A DNA stretch of 12,157 bases from an uncultured Methanobacteriaceae archaeon (lineage in GTDB: Archaea > Methanobacteriota > Methanobacteria > Methanobacteriales > Methanobacteriaceae), in assembly GCA_947259185.1 (NCBI GenBank), contig CAMYKT010000043.1:1-12157 (forward strand). Reading direction: 5' to 3'. This document shows positions 1 through 6,837 of this stretch, piece after piece. Every line of letters begins with the position of its first letter. Position 1 is the first letter of the stretch. Position numbers and translations under genes: made by a program. The notes under the pieces were generated by a model. The model saw only the letters and a list, made by a program, of their open reading frames with translations, did not search any database and was not told the origin of the DNA.

Positions 1-195
1 AGAAACTATAAATAACTAAATAAAAATATAACACTACTAGAATATAAAACTAACCCTTAAAAACACTAATATAAAATAAATAGAAAAAAATAATAAAAAA
101 TTAATTATGAGACAGCCTCAATATTTAAAAAAAAACTTTAAAAACTTTCCAGATATCAATTTTAAAAAAAAAATAAAAAAAGGGAGGGGGTTATT
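1..195. other. AT-rich 3' flank of the wall-hydrolase gene
   Basis: This stretch is almost entirely A and T, and I see no open frame with coding character. It lies downstream of the minus-strand wall-binding hydrolase. The only recognisable signal is the run of T-tracts on the minus strand just past that gene's stop codon, listed separately as a terminator. Confidence 0.6.
148..181 (-). terminator. Oligo-T terminator of the wall-hydrolase gene
   Basis: Read on the minus strand, the stop codon (196-198) is followed by a C-rich spacer and then two long T runs separated by a single A. Archaeal RNA polymerase terminates on such oligo-U stretches without needing a hairpin. No strong stem-loop is visible here, so the call rests on the T-tracts and their position. 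Confidence 0.5.
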
Positions 196-2145
196 TTAGA
201 ATGGTAAGGATGCGTAGTACCCTTTAATAGATGCAGTTCCAGTATTCCAGTTATTTATTACACCTAAACGGTTTCTGGAACTGGAAGGATCTGCTCTTAC
301 CCAGTTTCCATTAATTAAAATTTCAGCCCAGACGTGTCCGTATCTGCTTCCACTGGAAAAAGTACAGTCACCATGAGCATACCGGGTAGGTATTCCAGCA
401 GCACGCGTTAGTGCCACTACCAGATGGGATTGATCCACACAATTACCTGTTCTACTGTTTAGAGTACCTAAAGCACCATATCTGGTATTGTAATAGAAAC
501 TGTAACTTACACGGTCTCGTACCCAGTTGAATATGGCTTCAGCTTGATCCCAGGTGGAACTTAATCCACTGGTTAAAGAATTAGCCAGGTTAACTATGGC
601 CGAGTTGGTGACCTGACAGTTTTGACTATTTGCCAGATAAATGGCATAGGCACTGTAATCCGGCTTATCTCCACCACCAGCAGATTGATTCTGGTTGTAA
701 GTGGTGGCCACTGCATTGGTATCAGCCAGGGTTACAAAAGTAGGTAACCTTCCCTGATTGGAGTGGAAGCTCATTATCTTGGAGAACATGTATACCATTG
801 ACTCGAATTTGATTCTACCATTATTGGTATTTCCAAAGTTCGGTGCTTGTAAATTGTTTTCCATGAAATCCTTAATTCTCCCGGCCAGATCCATATAGGA
901 ATTTCTGTTCAGGGAGTTGGATAATTGATTACCACTGGATGCGGTAGGTGCTTTAAAATCGCCAAAGGCAATATCCCCATTGGATCCAGTATTAATTTGC
1001 ACCAGTCCGGCACTTAAAAGATACAGGAACTGACTCATATTAATCTGCATGTTACCAATAGTGACAAAGTTCGGCAAGGCCTTATTTTTTTCTACAAAAG
1101 CCTTAACCCGATTAGCAGCGTCCAGTATCTGACCTACAGTAACTTTCAGAGGGTTATCTTCTACCGGTGGTTCAGTGTTTTCTCCAGGTGTGCTGTTTCC
1201 AGGGTTGGTGTTGTTTTCGTCTGGGGTGTTGTTTCCAGGGTTACTAGTGTCGTTACCAGGGTTGGTGTTGTTGTCGTCTGGGGTGTTGTTTCCAGGGTTG
1301 GTGTTATTGTTTCCAGGTGTTACTGGTACCGTATCTGCCAGGGGAGTGGTTCTAACCTGGTTTAGAGGTGCCATGTAAGCGTAGTTAGGTAACTGCTTGT
1401 TGATGTTCTGGAAATCCAGTATCCGGGCAAAAAGATATACTGCTGATTCAAATTTTATGTTTCCTCGAGTGCTACGACCAAAGTTCGGTGCAACCCCATT
1501 AGCATCCATGAAATTACCGATTCTGCTGGCTAAATCCAGATAATCTTTTTTAAGCATGGTGCCTCTCAGGTTGCTGGTACCTGATGAATTAGCAGGTAAA
1601 CCATAACTCTCATAAGCAATATTTCCATTTTGACCAGAGGATATTCCTAGAAGTCCTTTAACTGAGATATAAAGAAAATCACTTATCAATACCTGTTCTC
1701 CAGCTACCGTAACAAAGTTAGGTAACCTTTTATGCAGGTCTATGAAATTCTTTACCCGGGTGGAAGCATCAAGAATGTCCTCCATACTGGCTTCTTTTTT
1801 AGTACTGGTGGGAATGATGTTGGCTTCATTTACTACAGGACTGGTATCTCCATTTTCTAAAATAGCTGACTCGGTGTCTCCACCAGCAGCATATTTTACT
1901 TCCGGATCTACAGTAGAAGTATCTGTAAGCTCTTCCTCAGAAGAAGATTCATATTCAGGTTCTAAGACACTTGAATCTGGATATTCCTCCTGAGGATTTT
2001 CCATATAATCATTTTGATCCATGGAGGGATGCTCCATGTTTTCTACTGGTGGTAGCTCTTCACTATCAAGGGCGTATATGCCACCACCATTGGCTATGAT
2101 TAAGCATAAAAATAGTATGCTTGCAATTTTTTTTATTCGCGAAAT
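196..2145 (-). CDS. Secreted pseudomurein-binding-repeat protein with C-terminal transglutaminase-like (cysteine peptidase) domain
   Basis: This is probably an exported wall-acting enzyme that binds pseudomurein and cleaves or remodels its peptide cross-links. From the first ATG (2037) the protein has 613 residues. There is an acidic Ser/Glu-rich stretch (about 1-80), then a block of pseudomurein-binding repeats (about 84-220), an Asn/Pro/Gly/Thr-rich linker (about 238-295), a second repeat block (about 299-440), and a transglutaminase-like domain (about 458-600). The expected triad is visible: Cys533 (GNCVDQSHL), His568 (YGHVWAE) and Asp583 (RADPSS). PeiW and PeiP, the methanogen phage pseudomurein endoisopeptidases, also join these repeats to a Cys-His-Asp domain, but the exact bond cut here is inferred. 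Reading upstream of 2037 in frame gives a clear signal peptide (basic SRIKK, hydrophobic core, probable cleavage after IYA) before any stop. I therefore extend the gene to an ATT codon at 2145, seven bases after GGAGG. ATA at 2136 is the alternative; no in-frame ATG, GTG or TTG exists there. The domain call is firm; the start is not. Confidence 0.88.
   Translation of the reverse strand: MSRIKKIASILFLCLIIANGGGIYALDSEELPPVENMEHPSMDQNDYMENPQEEYPDSSVLEPEYESSSEEELTDTSTVDPEVKYAAGGDTESAILENGDTSPVVNEANIIPTSTKKEASMEDILDASTRVKNFIDLHKRLPNFVTVAGEQVLISDFLYISVKGLLGISSGQNGNIAYESYGLPANSSGTSNLRGTMLKKDYLDLASRIGNFMDANGVAPNFGRSTRGNIKFESAVYLFARILDFQNINKQLPNYAYMAPLNQVRTTPLADTVPVTPGNNNTNPGNNTPDDNNTNPGNDTSNPGNNTPDENNTNPGNSTPGENTEPPVEDNPLKVTVGQILDAANRVKAFVEKNKALPNFVTIGNMQINMSQFLYLLSAGLVQINTGSNGDIAFGDFKAPTASSGNQLSNSLNRNSYMDLAGRIKDFMENNLQAPNFGNTNNGRIKFESMVYMFSKIMSFHSNQGRLPTFVTLADTNAVATTYNQNQSAGGGDKPDYSAYAIYLANSQNCQVTNSAIVNLANSLTSGLSSTWDQAEAIFNWVRDRVSYSFYYNTRYGALGTLNSRTGNCVDQSHLVVALTRAAGIPTRYAHGDCTFSSGSRYGHVWAEILINGNWVRADPSSSRNRLGVINNWNTGTASIKGYYASLPF
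1199..1299 (-). repeat. Two 44-bp direct repeats encoding the Asn/Pro-rich linker
   Basis: Positions 1199-1242 and 1256-1299 differ at one base (T versus G) and are spaced 57 bp apart, exactly 19 codons. They encode the NPGNNTPDE/DNNTNPGN segments between the two pseudomurein-binding blocks. Because the period is a multiple of three, slippage would lengthen or shorten the linker without breaking the frame. Shorter partial copies of the same words continue on both sides. Confidence 0.85.
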
Positions 2146-2148
2146 TTT

Positions 2149-2157
2149 ACCTCCTCC
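2149..2157 (-). promoter_or_regulatory. Strong ribosome-binding site upstream of a non-ATG start
   Basis: The minus strand reads GGAGGAGGT, an extended match to the archaeal anti-Shine-Dalgarno sequence. The first GGAGG lies 7 bases before an ATT codon (2145). The GGAGGT lies 3 bases before that ATT and 12 before an ATA (2136). It is 111 bases from the first ATG at 2037, so it cannot serve that ATG directly. This decides that translation starts near 2145-2136. Confidence 0.7.
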
Positions 2158-2265
2158 GCATCATGTGGACTGAAACTTAAACCTGTCTTAAATTTTTCAT
2201 TAACTTCATATAGTTACAGGCCTTTCACAAGTCAACATGACATTCTACTACTTGCCCTCATCATC

Positions 2266-2274
2266 TTATATAAA
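2266..2274 (-). promoter_or_regulatory. TATA box for the wall-hydrolase gene
   Basis: The minus strand reads CTTTATATAAG, a good match to the archaeal TATA consensus. A start about 25 bp downstream would fall near 2245, giving a leader of roughly 100 bases before the ribosome-binding site at 2149-2157. A leader this long could carry regulation, but I see no known riboswitch fold. Confidence 0.5.
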
Positions 2275-2500
2275 GATTGTGGATAAAAATTAGAAAGAAG
2301 GCCACCTAAAACTTTATTTAATCCAATAAAGCTGTCTTAAGACCTTTTATAATACTTACCTCCCTATATTATCAATTCTAACTCAATTCCAAATTTTAAG
2401 CATAATACATTCCTATTTTAAATAAATAAACCCGGATTAAAGCATTTTTAAATGGATTAGGAAGGGACATATTACTACTCCCGGACTAAAAAGAGAACTT

Positions 2501-2532
2501 AAAATTAAAAAAGGCCTCTTAAAGAAGCCTTT
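2501..2532 (-). terminator. Hairpin plus T-tract terminator, minus strand
   Basis: AAAGGC (2510-2515) pairs with GCCTTT (2527-2532), and an inner TCTT/AAGA extends the stem. On the minus strand the hairpin is followed directly by TTTTTTAATTTT. This is a bacterial-looking intrinsic terminator. It lies about 355 bp past the stop of the radical SAM gene and before the wall-hydrolase promoter, so it would insulate the two minus-strand genes, or end a separate transcript arising in between. Confidence 0.55.
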
Positions 2533-2689
2533 AACCTTCAAATATACAATGTTCGCTTAATCAAAAATAAATTTACAAAAACTTGGCCAATACTCCTAAA
2601 AAAACCTTTAAAATCATTATATTTCTCTAAAAAAGCCACGAAATATCTCTAATCTTAATGCCTCATCAGCATTCTTTTTTAACTATTAA

Positions 2690-2872
2690 ACCTTTCATAA
2701 GCATGATTTTAATCAATTTAACAGAATATTAGGGCTATTGGAAAAGGACTATATCCGGTGGCTAAGTGACTTTGATTTTATAAGAAAGCATTTTGCATAC
2801 CCTGCTTATTTTCAAAAATTAAAATTAATTATTTCCATTTCCTGGTTGATGAAGGGCTTTAAAAAGAGGTAG
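2690..2872 (+). pseudogene. Possible C-terminal remnant of an unidentified gene
   Basis: A plus-strand frame stays open for 60 codons after a TAA at 2687 and ends in TAG 15 bp from the convergent radical SAM gene. It has no ATG near its 5' end and no ribosome-binding site. The middle and end read like protein, with mixed charged and aromatic residues (EKDYIRWLSDFDFIRKHF), a hydrophobic stretch (LKLIISISWLM) and a basic tail (KGFKKR). The local codons are less AT-rich than the surroundings. I do not recognise the family. It could be the surviving 3' end of a decayed gene or a chance frame in AT-rich DNA. Confidence 0.22.
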
Positions 2873-2886
2873 AATATTTAATATAG

Positions 2887-3705
2887 TTATTTAGTTTTTT
2901 TATGATGAAAATAAAATTCACTCACCAATTTTTCTTTTTTACAGTAATCTTTAATGGCCTGTTTTTCTTCAATCCAGTAGGAAGACTCCCCATAATATAT
3001 GGACCGGTATTCCTCCACCAGGTGGGGATGGAATTTTTTCAACCACTTTAAAACCGAAGGCCATACACTACCATTTACATTAAGATTTTCGAACATGTAA
3101 TAATCCACATAATCCCTGGTAGTGTCAATTATATCTTTCCAGGGAGTTAAATAAGGTAGTATGGGACTGATAAATAAAAAATTTTTAAATCCTGATTCTT
3201 TTACCTGGATTAGAGCATTTAATCGCTCTTCTATAGTTTTTGCATGGGGTTCAGTTTCTTTTCTAAGGTTTTCATTCAGGGTGGAAAAGGAAAACCCAAT
3301 TTCCACTTTTTTCATCTTTTCCAGGATGTCCAGATCTCTTAATACCCGATCAGATTTAGTTAAAATCATTAAACATCCTTCCAGGGGGAGGAGTTCCTGA
3401 ATTATTCTCCTGGTCAATTCATATTTTTTTTCAAGCTGCAGGTAAGGATCAGTCACTGAAGATAGGAGTATGGAACTTCCTTTAAATTTGGGCCGGGGAT
3501 GAGGAACCAGCTGGGCCCCATTGACTTTCACATCCACAAATTTTCCCCACTTTTCCTGGTGACCGGTAAAACGTTTCATAAAGCGGGCATAACAATATAT
3601 ACACCCATGGCTGCACCCGATGTAGGGATTTATTACAAAATCTGCCCGGGGAGTAGTGGTAGGAGATATAATGGAGGAAGATTCAACCTCATTAACCAGA
3701 ATCAT
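2887..3705 (-). CDS. SPL-family radical SAM protein (SplB-like)
   Basis: This is a 272-residue soluble radical SAM enzyme of the group related to spore photoproduct lyase (COG1533-type). The 4Fe-4S cluster motif CxxxCxxC is at Cys31, Cys35 and Cys38 in GCSHGCIYCYA, preceded by the NPYIG signature common in this family. The conserved DPYLQLEKKYELTR region follows at about 86-100, and TKSDRVLRDLD at about 116-126. The protein should bind S-adenosylmethionine and generate a 5'-deoxyadenosyl radical. Archaeal members have no established substrate, and a DNA-repair role should not be assumed from the name. The ATG at 3705 is supported by AGGTGAT at 3711-3717, five bases upstream. The gene stands alone: about 680 bp of spacer precedes it and about 740 bp follow it before the next gene on the same strand. 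Confidence 0.9.
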   Translation of the reverse strand: MILVNEVESSSIISPTTTPRADFVINPYIGCSHGCIYCYARFMKRFTGHQEKWGKFVDVKVNGAQLVPHPRPKFKGSSILLSSVTDPYLQLEKKYELTRRIIQELLPLEGCLMILTKSDRVLRDLDILEKMKKVEIGFSFSTLNENLRKETEPHAKTIEERLNALIQVKESGFKNFLFISPILPYLTPWKDIIDTTRDYVDYYMFENLNVNGSVWPSVLKWLKKFHPHLVEEYRSIYYGESSYWIEEKQAIKDYCKKEKLVSEFYFHHKKTK

Positions 3706-3710
3706 TACCT

Positions 3711-3717
3711 ATCACCT
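3711..3717 (-). promoter_or_regulatory. Ribosome-binding site of the radical SAM gene
   Basis: The minus strand reads AGGTGAT five bases before the ATG at 3705, a full match to the methanogen 16S 3' end. It fixes this start. Candidate TATA boxes lie at about 3725-3735, 3738-3748 and 3796-3812 on the minus strand. The last would give a leader of normal length, but I cannot choose between them. Confidence 0.65.
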
Positions 3718-3883
3718 GAGGGATGAATATAAAATCTGGGTATAATCCATTCTTCCAGATAAATAAAGTTCTTTTTCCTTAGCAAAAATCATAAAAGATA
3801 ATATAATTTTTAATAAATTTATATCTTAGCAATTTACCAGATTTTAATAAAAATAATATTTTTTTATCTAAACTTTTCGAAAA

Positions 3884-3995
3884 TTCTAACTAGAGCGAAT
3901 TTCTAACTAAATTCTAACTAGAGTGAATTTCTAACTAAATTCTAACTAGAGTGAATTTCTAACTAAATTCTAACTAGAGTGAATTTCTAACTAAA
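3884..3995. repeat. Four tandem 28-bp repeats, each with two copies of TTCTAACTA
   Basis: Units run 3884-3911, 3912-3939, 3940-3967 and 3968-3995. Units 2 to 4 are identical, and unit 1 has one C in place of T (GAGCGAA versus GAGTGAA). Each unit contains TTCTAACTA twice, so the nonamer occurs eight times with alternating 17- and 11-bp steps. There are no unique spacers, so this is not a CRISPR array. The regular phasing resembles protein-binding iterons more than random satellite sequence, but no function is shown. Confidence 0.93.
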
Positions 3996-4336
3996 GTAAG
4001 ATAACTCACTTTATCCACCTTTTTTTTAAGTAAGATAAAACTGGATTTAGATGGAAATTAATAAGGTAAAAATGATAATTTTTACTAAGTTTCACCTTAA
4101 ATGCCATTAACTGCATTTTCTTATAAAAATTATTCTCAATCATCTTACCCCCAATACCAGCTAATTTTTTTTTTACCAGGTGGGGATTAAAATTTTAAAA
4201 TGAGCGGATTTTATTTTTCACCAAAAAGAGATAGGGATAAAGATGGTAATTTAAAAAAATATTTTACCTCACTCACCCTTAAAGACTAAAATTCATCCTC
4301 TAAACAGATGCATTAATTATCAAAGTCTGCTATGAT

Positions 4337-4351
4337 TAAACTAATAGTTTA
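4337..4351. repeat. Perfect 15-bp palindrome TAAACTA-A-TAGTTTA
   Basis: Two 7-bp arms surround a single A, about 33 bp beyond the stop codon of the sensor kinase. It lacks a T-tract on the minus strand, so it is a poor terminator. It could be a binding site for a dimeric protein. Its ACTA half-site resembles the palindrome in the kinase promoter (ATACTAACTTAGTAT), but the two are not the same sequence. Confidence 0.5.
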
Positions 4352-4383
4352 GCTTTCAACTATCTATTTAATTAAGGTTCAAA

Positions 4384-6630
4384 TTAAAATCTGTCCTTGT
4401 AGTAAATTTCCTGGAATAAAATTTTAAAGTAGGCCCCCTCATGAGGTACCAGTTGCACCACTCCTTCGATTTGCTGGGTCAGATTCTGCACCAGCATCAG
4501 CCCCAGGGTGGTGGTATTCTCTATATCTATCTCAGGAGGTAGACCCACACCATCGTCTTTAACCTCCATACAGTAACCTTCATCTGTTTTTTTTATTTTA
4601 ACGGATAATAATCCTCTTAATCGATCCTGAAATGCGTATTTAAGTGAATTTGTTACCAGTTCATTTAAAATAAGGCCCAGGGGGATGATGGTATCCAGGT
4701 TCAGTTCCATATCCTCCACATCCAGATCAAGAACAATCTCACGTTTAGGGCTTTGATATCCTCGAATCAGTTCTGTAAGCAGACCTTCCATATAAGATGC
4801 TAAATCCACCTGGGAGAGGGTGTGTTTCTGGTAGAGGTGTTCATGTACCAGGGCCATACTCCGCACCCGGCCCTGACTCTCCCTGATTACCTGACGTATA
4901 TTCTCATCAGAAGTGAAAATGGTCTGCAGATTAAGTAAACTGGAAATAATTTGCATATTATTCTTCACCCGGTGATGTATTTCAGTTAAAAGTACTTCTT
5001 TATCTTTGAGGGCGGATATAATTTCTTCTTCGGCCTTAATACGGCTCAGGGAAGCACCTGTCTCCCGGCCAATAGATTCTAAAATATTTTTATCCATCTC
5101 CAAAAAGGGATGCTTATCTTCTCCAAATACCACCAGCATCCCTAAAATTTCTTCTTTAGATTTAAGGGGAACGGCAGCCAGGGAATTAACCTTCCATCTA
5201 CGGGCCTTTTCAGGGTTGATTTCCAGGTAGCAGTTGCTGATAAAACAACTACCTTCTGTTAATAATGATGCAAATGGCTTTTTATCAACTTTAAAATTAC
5301 TATTTGCTTTTAACATATCGTCATCAAAATTTTTATGTATTTTAAGTTTTAAATCATCTCCTTCAATTAAATAAACCCCACCTTTTTGGAATTCCAGTAA
5401 ATCCAACGAGGAATCAAGAGTTTTGGCCAGTAACTCTTGGGGGGTAATAATCTGGTTCATGGAGACAATTAATTCGTTTAATGACTGCAGGGCCTTTAGA
5501 TGTCTTTTAACATTTTCCTGAGCCTTTAACTTTTCCTGAATTTCTTGTTTTAATTTGATGGTCTGGCGCTGATCCTGGGCTACTAAGGCAAAACCAGCTA
5601 TTTCATCCTCACTAGTAATCAAGGAAATAAGGGCCTCCACCGGTATGGTATCACCCTTCCGGGTGGGATAGTGAAGCTCTATTTTCTGGTTAAGTGGATA
5701 ATCCCGGGATCTTTTCTCATGCTGCAGCTTTAAGAAATCTATTTTATCGCCCAGTACTTTTTTTTCAACCTGATTCGGGATGAAGGTGGAGTAGTGACGC
5801 CCCCTTAAACTGGACTGGGAAAAACCAAGAAGCATTTCTAAACGGGGATTAACCCGGGATATATTTCCTTCCGGATCCAGGAGAATTACCATGTCGGTTA
5901 TTTTATCCATTATGATTTCTCCTGCCATGGAAGGATCAATCTGCATAAGCTGGTAATGGGTTATAGAATACCAGATGGCAATTATAACTCCCATACCCAG
6001 AATATTGCCCACAGCAGGTACAGAATATATGGCCAGGCTGGGTAAAATGGCATTGGTAAAAAGGGCTAAAAAAAGAACCAGAAGAGCACTATAAAATATG
6101 AAATGGGACTGCTTTTTTTCACGATCAATGGCGGTACTTTGACCCCATTCCCATACTAAAAATAGGCTTACTAAATTATAACCCACAAAATAAAAACTAT
6201 AGGCTGTCCACCAGGGACTGTTATTTAGTAAATCCTCATACCATACTCCATTTAAAAGTATCAAATCACCGGTGATAAAAGGCCCGGTATAGGTCTGCCA
6301 TACAAATATTAAAGCCGGGACTAAGAGGAGAAAAATAATGAATTTATTTTTCCATATCCTGTATCTACGGGTTAAAATCAGTGAAAATATTAAAAGCAGT
6401 GCCGGATGGGTGCTGCGGCCCCAGGAACTTAATTTATAAAAAAACCAGGCCGATTCCTTATCTGGTGCCATAAAAAAGAAAGTAAAAGCCAGAGACCATA
6501 AGGCCATGGCCATACTCACTATAAAAAAAGCCTGGTTTAAAGGAGATTTCTTATCCAATTTAAGAGCGTAAAAACCTATTATAACATAGATGATAAACAC
6601 GATGAGTGATAGGAATGAATAAAGGTTCAT
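4384..6630 (-). CDS. Membrane sensor histidine kinase: 7TM-PAS-GAF-HisKA_2-HATPase
   Basis: This 748-residue sensor kinase autophosphorylates a histidine in response to an unknown signal. Seven hydrophobic segments span about 4-222, matching the 7TM sensor module of archaeal kinases. They are followed by a PAS domain (about 240-355), a short coiled coil (about 355-385), a GAF domain (about 385-530), and a HisKA_2 dimerisation domain with the H-box LLTEIHHRVKNN (His552/His553; His553 aligns with the HR of this class). The ATPase domain has an N-box (NELVTNSLKYAF, about 656-667), a G1 box (DDGVGLP, about 692-698) and a G2 region (LGLMLVQNL, about 709-717). All catalytic motifs look intact. The ATG is fixed by AAGGAGAT at 6634-6641. 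No response regulator or output domain is present here, so it is an orphan within the window. The gene is divergent from the small gene at 6883, and its promoter carries a palindrome over the predicted transcription start. Confidence 0.93.
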   Translation of the reverse strand: MNLYSFLSLIVFIIYVIIGFYALKLDKKSPLNQAFFIVSMAMALWSLAFTFFFMAPDKESAWFFYKLSSWGRSTHPALLLIFSLILTRRYRIWKNKFIIFLLLVPALIFVWQTYTGPFITGDLILLNGVWYEDLLNNSPWWTAYSFYFVGYNLVSLFLVWEWGQSTAIDREKKQSHFIFYSALLVLFLALFTNAILPSLAIYSVPAVGNILGMGVIIAIWYSITHYQLMQIDPSMAGEIIMDKITDMVILLDPEGNISRVNPRLEMLLGFSQSSLRGRHYSTFIPNQVEKKVLGDKIDFLKLQHEKRSRDYPLNQKIELHYPTRKGDTIPVEALISLITSEDEIAGFALVAQDQRQTIKLKQEIQEKLKAQENVKRHLKALQSLNELIVSMNQIITPQELLAKTLDSSLDLLEFQKGGVYLIEGDDLKLKIHKNFDDDMLKANSNFKVDKKPFASLLTEGSCFISNCYLEINPEKARRWKVNSLAAVPLKSKEEILGMLVVFGEDKHPFLEMDKNILESIGRETGASLSRIKAEEEIISALKDKEVLLTEIHHRVKNNMQIISSLLNLQTIFTSDENIRQVIRESQGRVRSMALVHEHLYQKHTLSQVDLASYMEGLLTELIRGYQSPKREIVLDLDVEDMELNLDTIIPLGLILNELVTNSLKYAFQDRLRGLLSVKIKKTDEGYCMEVKDDGVGLPPEIDIENTTTLGLMLVQNLTQQIEGVVQLVPHEGAYFKILFQEIYYKDRF

Positions 6631-6633
6631 AAT

Positions 6634-6681
6634 ATCTCCTTATATATACTAACTTAGTATGTACCCTCTTTGTTTTATATA
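6634..6681 (-). promoter_or_regulatory. Sensor kinase promoter with start-site palindrome
   Basis: On the minus strand a TATA box (TATATAAAA, 6673-6681) is followed by a perfect 15-bp palindrome, two 7-bp arms ATACTAA/TTAGTAT around one base (6646-6660), and then the ribosome-binding site AAGGAGAT (6634-6641). The transcription start predicted about 25 bp past the TATA box falls inside the palindrome. That is where an archaeal repressor would block polymerase, so regulated transcription is a reasonable inference. Confidence 0.6.
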
Positions 6682-6783
6682 GTTTTACTGGGAATTAGCA
6701 ATTATTAACTTTGGCTTCCATATACAAAGATAATTTAAAATGGTTTAAATTATTAACAATTTTTCTAAAAAAAAATCCCTATA

Positions 6784-6837
6784 ACTATATATAATAAATT
6801 TATTAAAGAGTATTTAAGGATATATTTTATAATCCTT
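6784..6837 (+). promoter_or_regulatory. Promoter of the small acidic gene with flanking palindromes
   Basis: A TATA-like ACTATATA (about 6784-6791) abuts a perfect 14-bp palindrome TAATAAATTTATTA (6792-6805). Downstream, AAGGAT (6816-6821) and ATCCTT (6832-6837) form an inverted repeat with a 10-bp gap around the likely start site. The region is very AT-rich, so some symmetry is expected by chance. The placement beside the TATA box is what makes it worth noting. Confidence 0.4.

Larger units (their letters stand above)
2164..2886. other. 723-bp spacer between wall-hydrolase and radical SAM genes
   Basis: The spacer holds the inferred promoter and roughly 100-base 5' leader of the wall-hydrolase gene, a palindrome GTCTTAAGAC (2334-2343), a hairpin terminator facing the minus strand (2501-2532), and an open plus-strand frame (2690-2872) that may be a gene remnant. 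The 9-mer CTGTCTTAA occurs at 2183-2191 and 2332-2340, on both sides of the TATA box. The rest (about 2345-2500 and 2535-2690) is featureless AT-rich DNA. Confidence 0.5.
3706..4383. other. 678-bp spacer with tandem repeats and a palindrome
   Basis: This very AT-rich spacer lies between two minus-strand genes. It holds the radical SAM gene's promoter, four 28-bp tandem repeats (3884-3995), an 11-bp direct repeat AAGTAAGATAA at 3994-4004 and 4028-4038, and a 15-bp palindrome (4337-4351). A minus-strand frame (4006-4143) could encode 45 residues from an ATG but has only a weak GGGGGT three bases upstream and no recognisable family. Nothing else with coding character is visible. Confidence 0.5.

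Noticed and set aside
1175..1378. Plus-strand open frame with repeated SSGVLFPGLV words
   Set aside because: It is the reverse-strand shadow of the repetitive Asn/Pro-rich linker and has no start signal.
196..2037. Wall hydrolase starting at ATG 2037
   Set aside because: No ribosome-binding site precedes that ATG, and it would remove a clear signal peptide encoded in frame behind a strong GGAGGAGGT.
2887..3705. True spore photoproduct lyase
   Set aside because: Only the radical SAM family features are visible; archaeal members of this broad group have no shown spore-DNA repair role.
3884..3995. CRISPR array
   Set aside because: The 28-bp units are head-to-tail with no unique spacers and there are no cas genes in the window.
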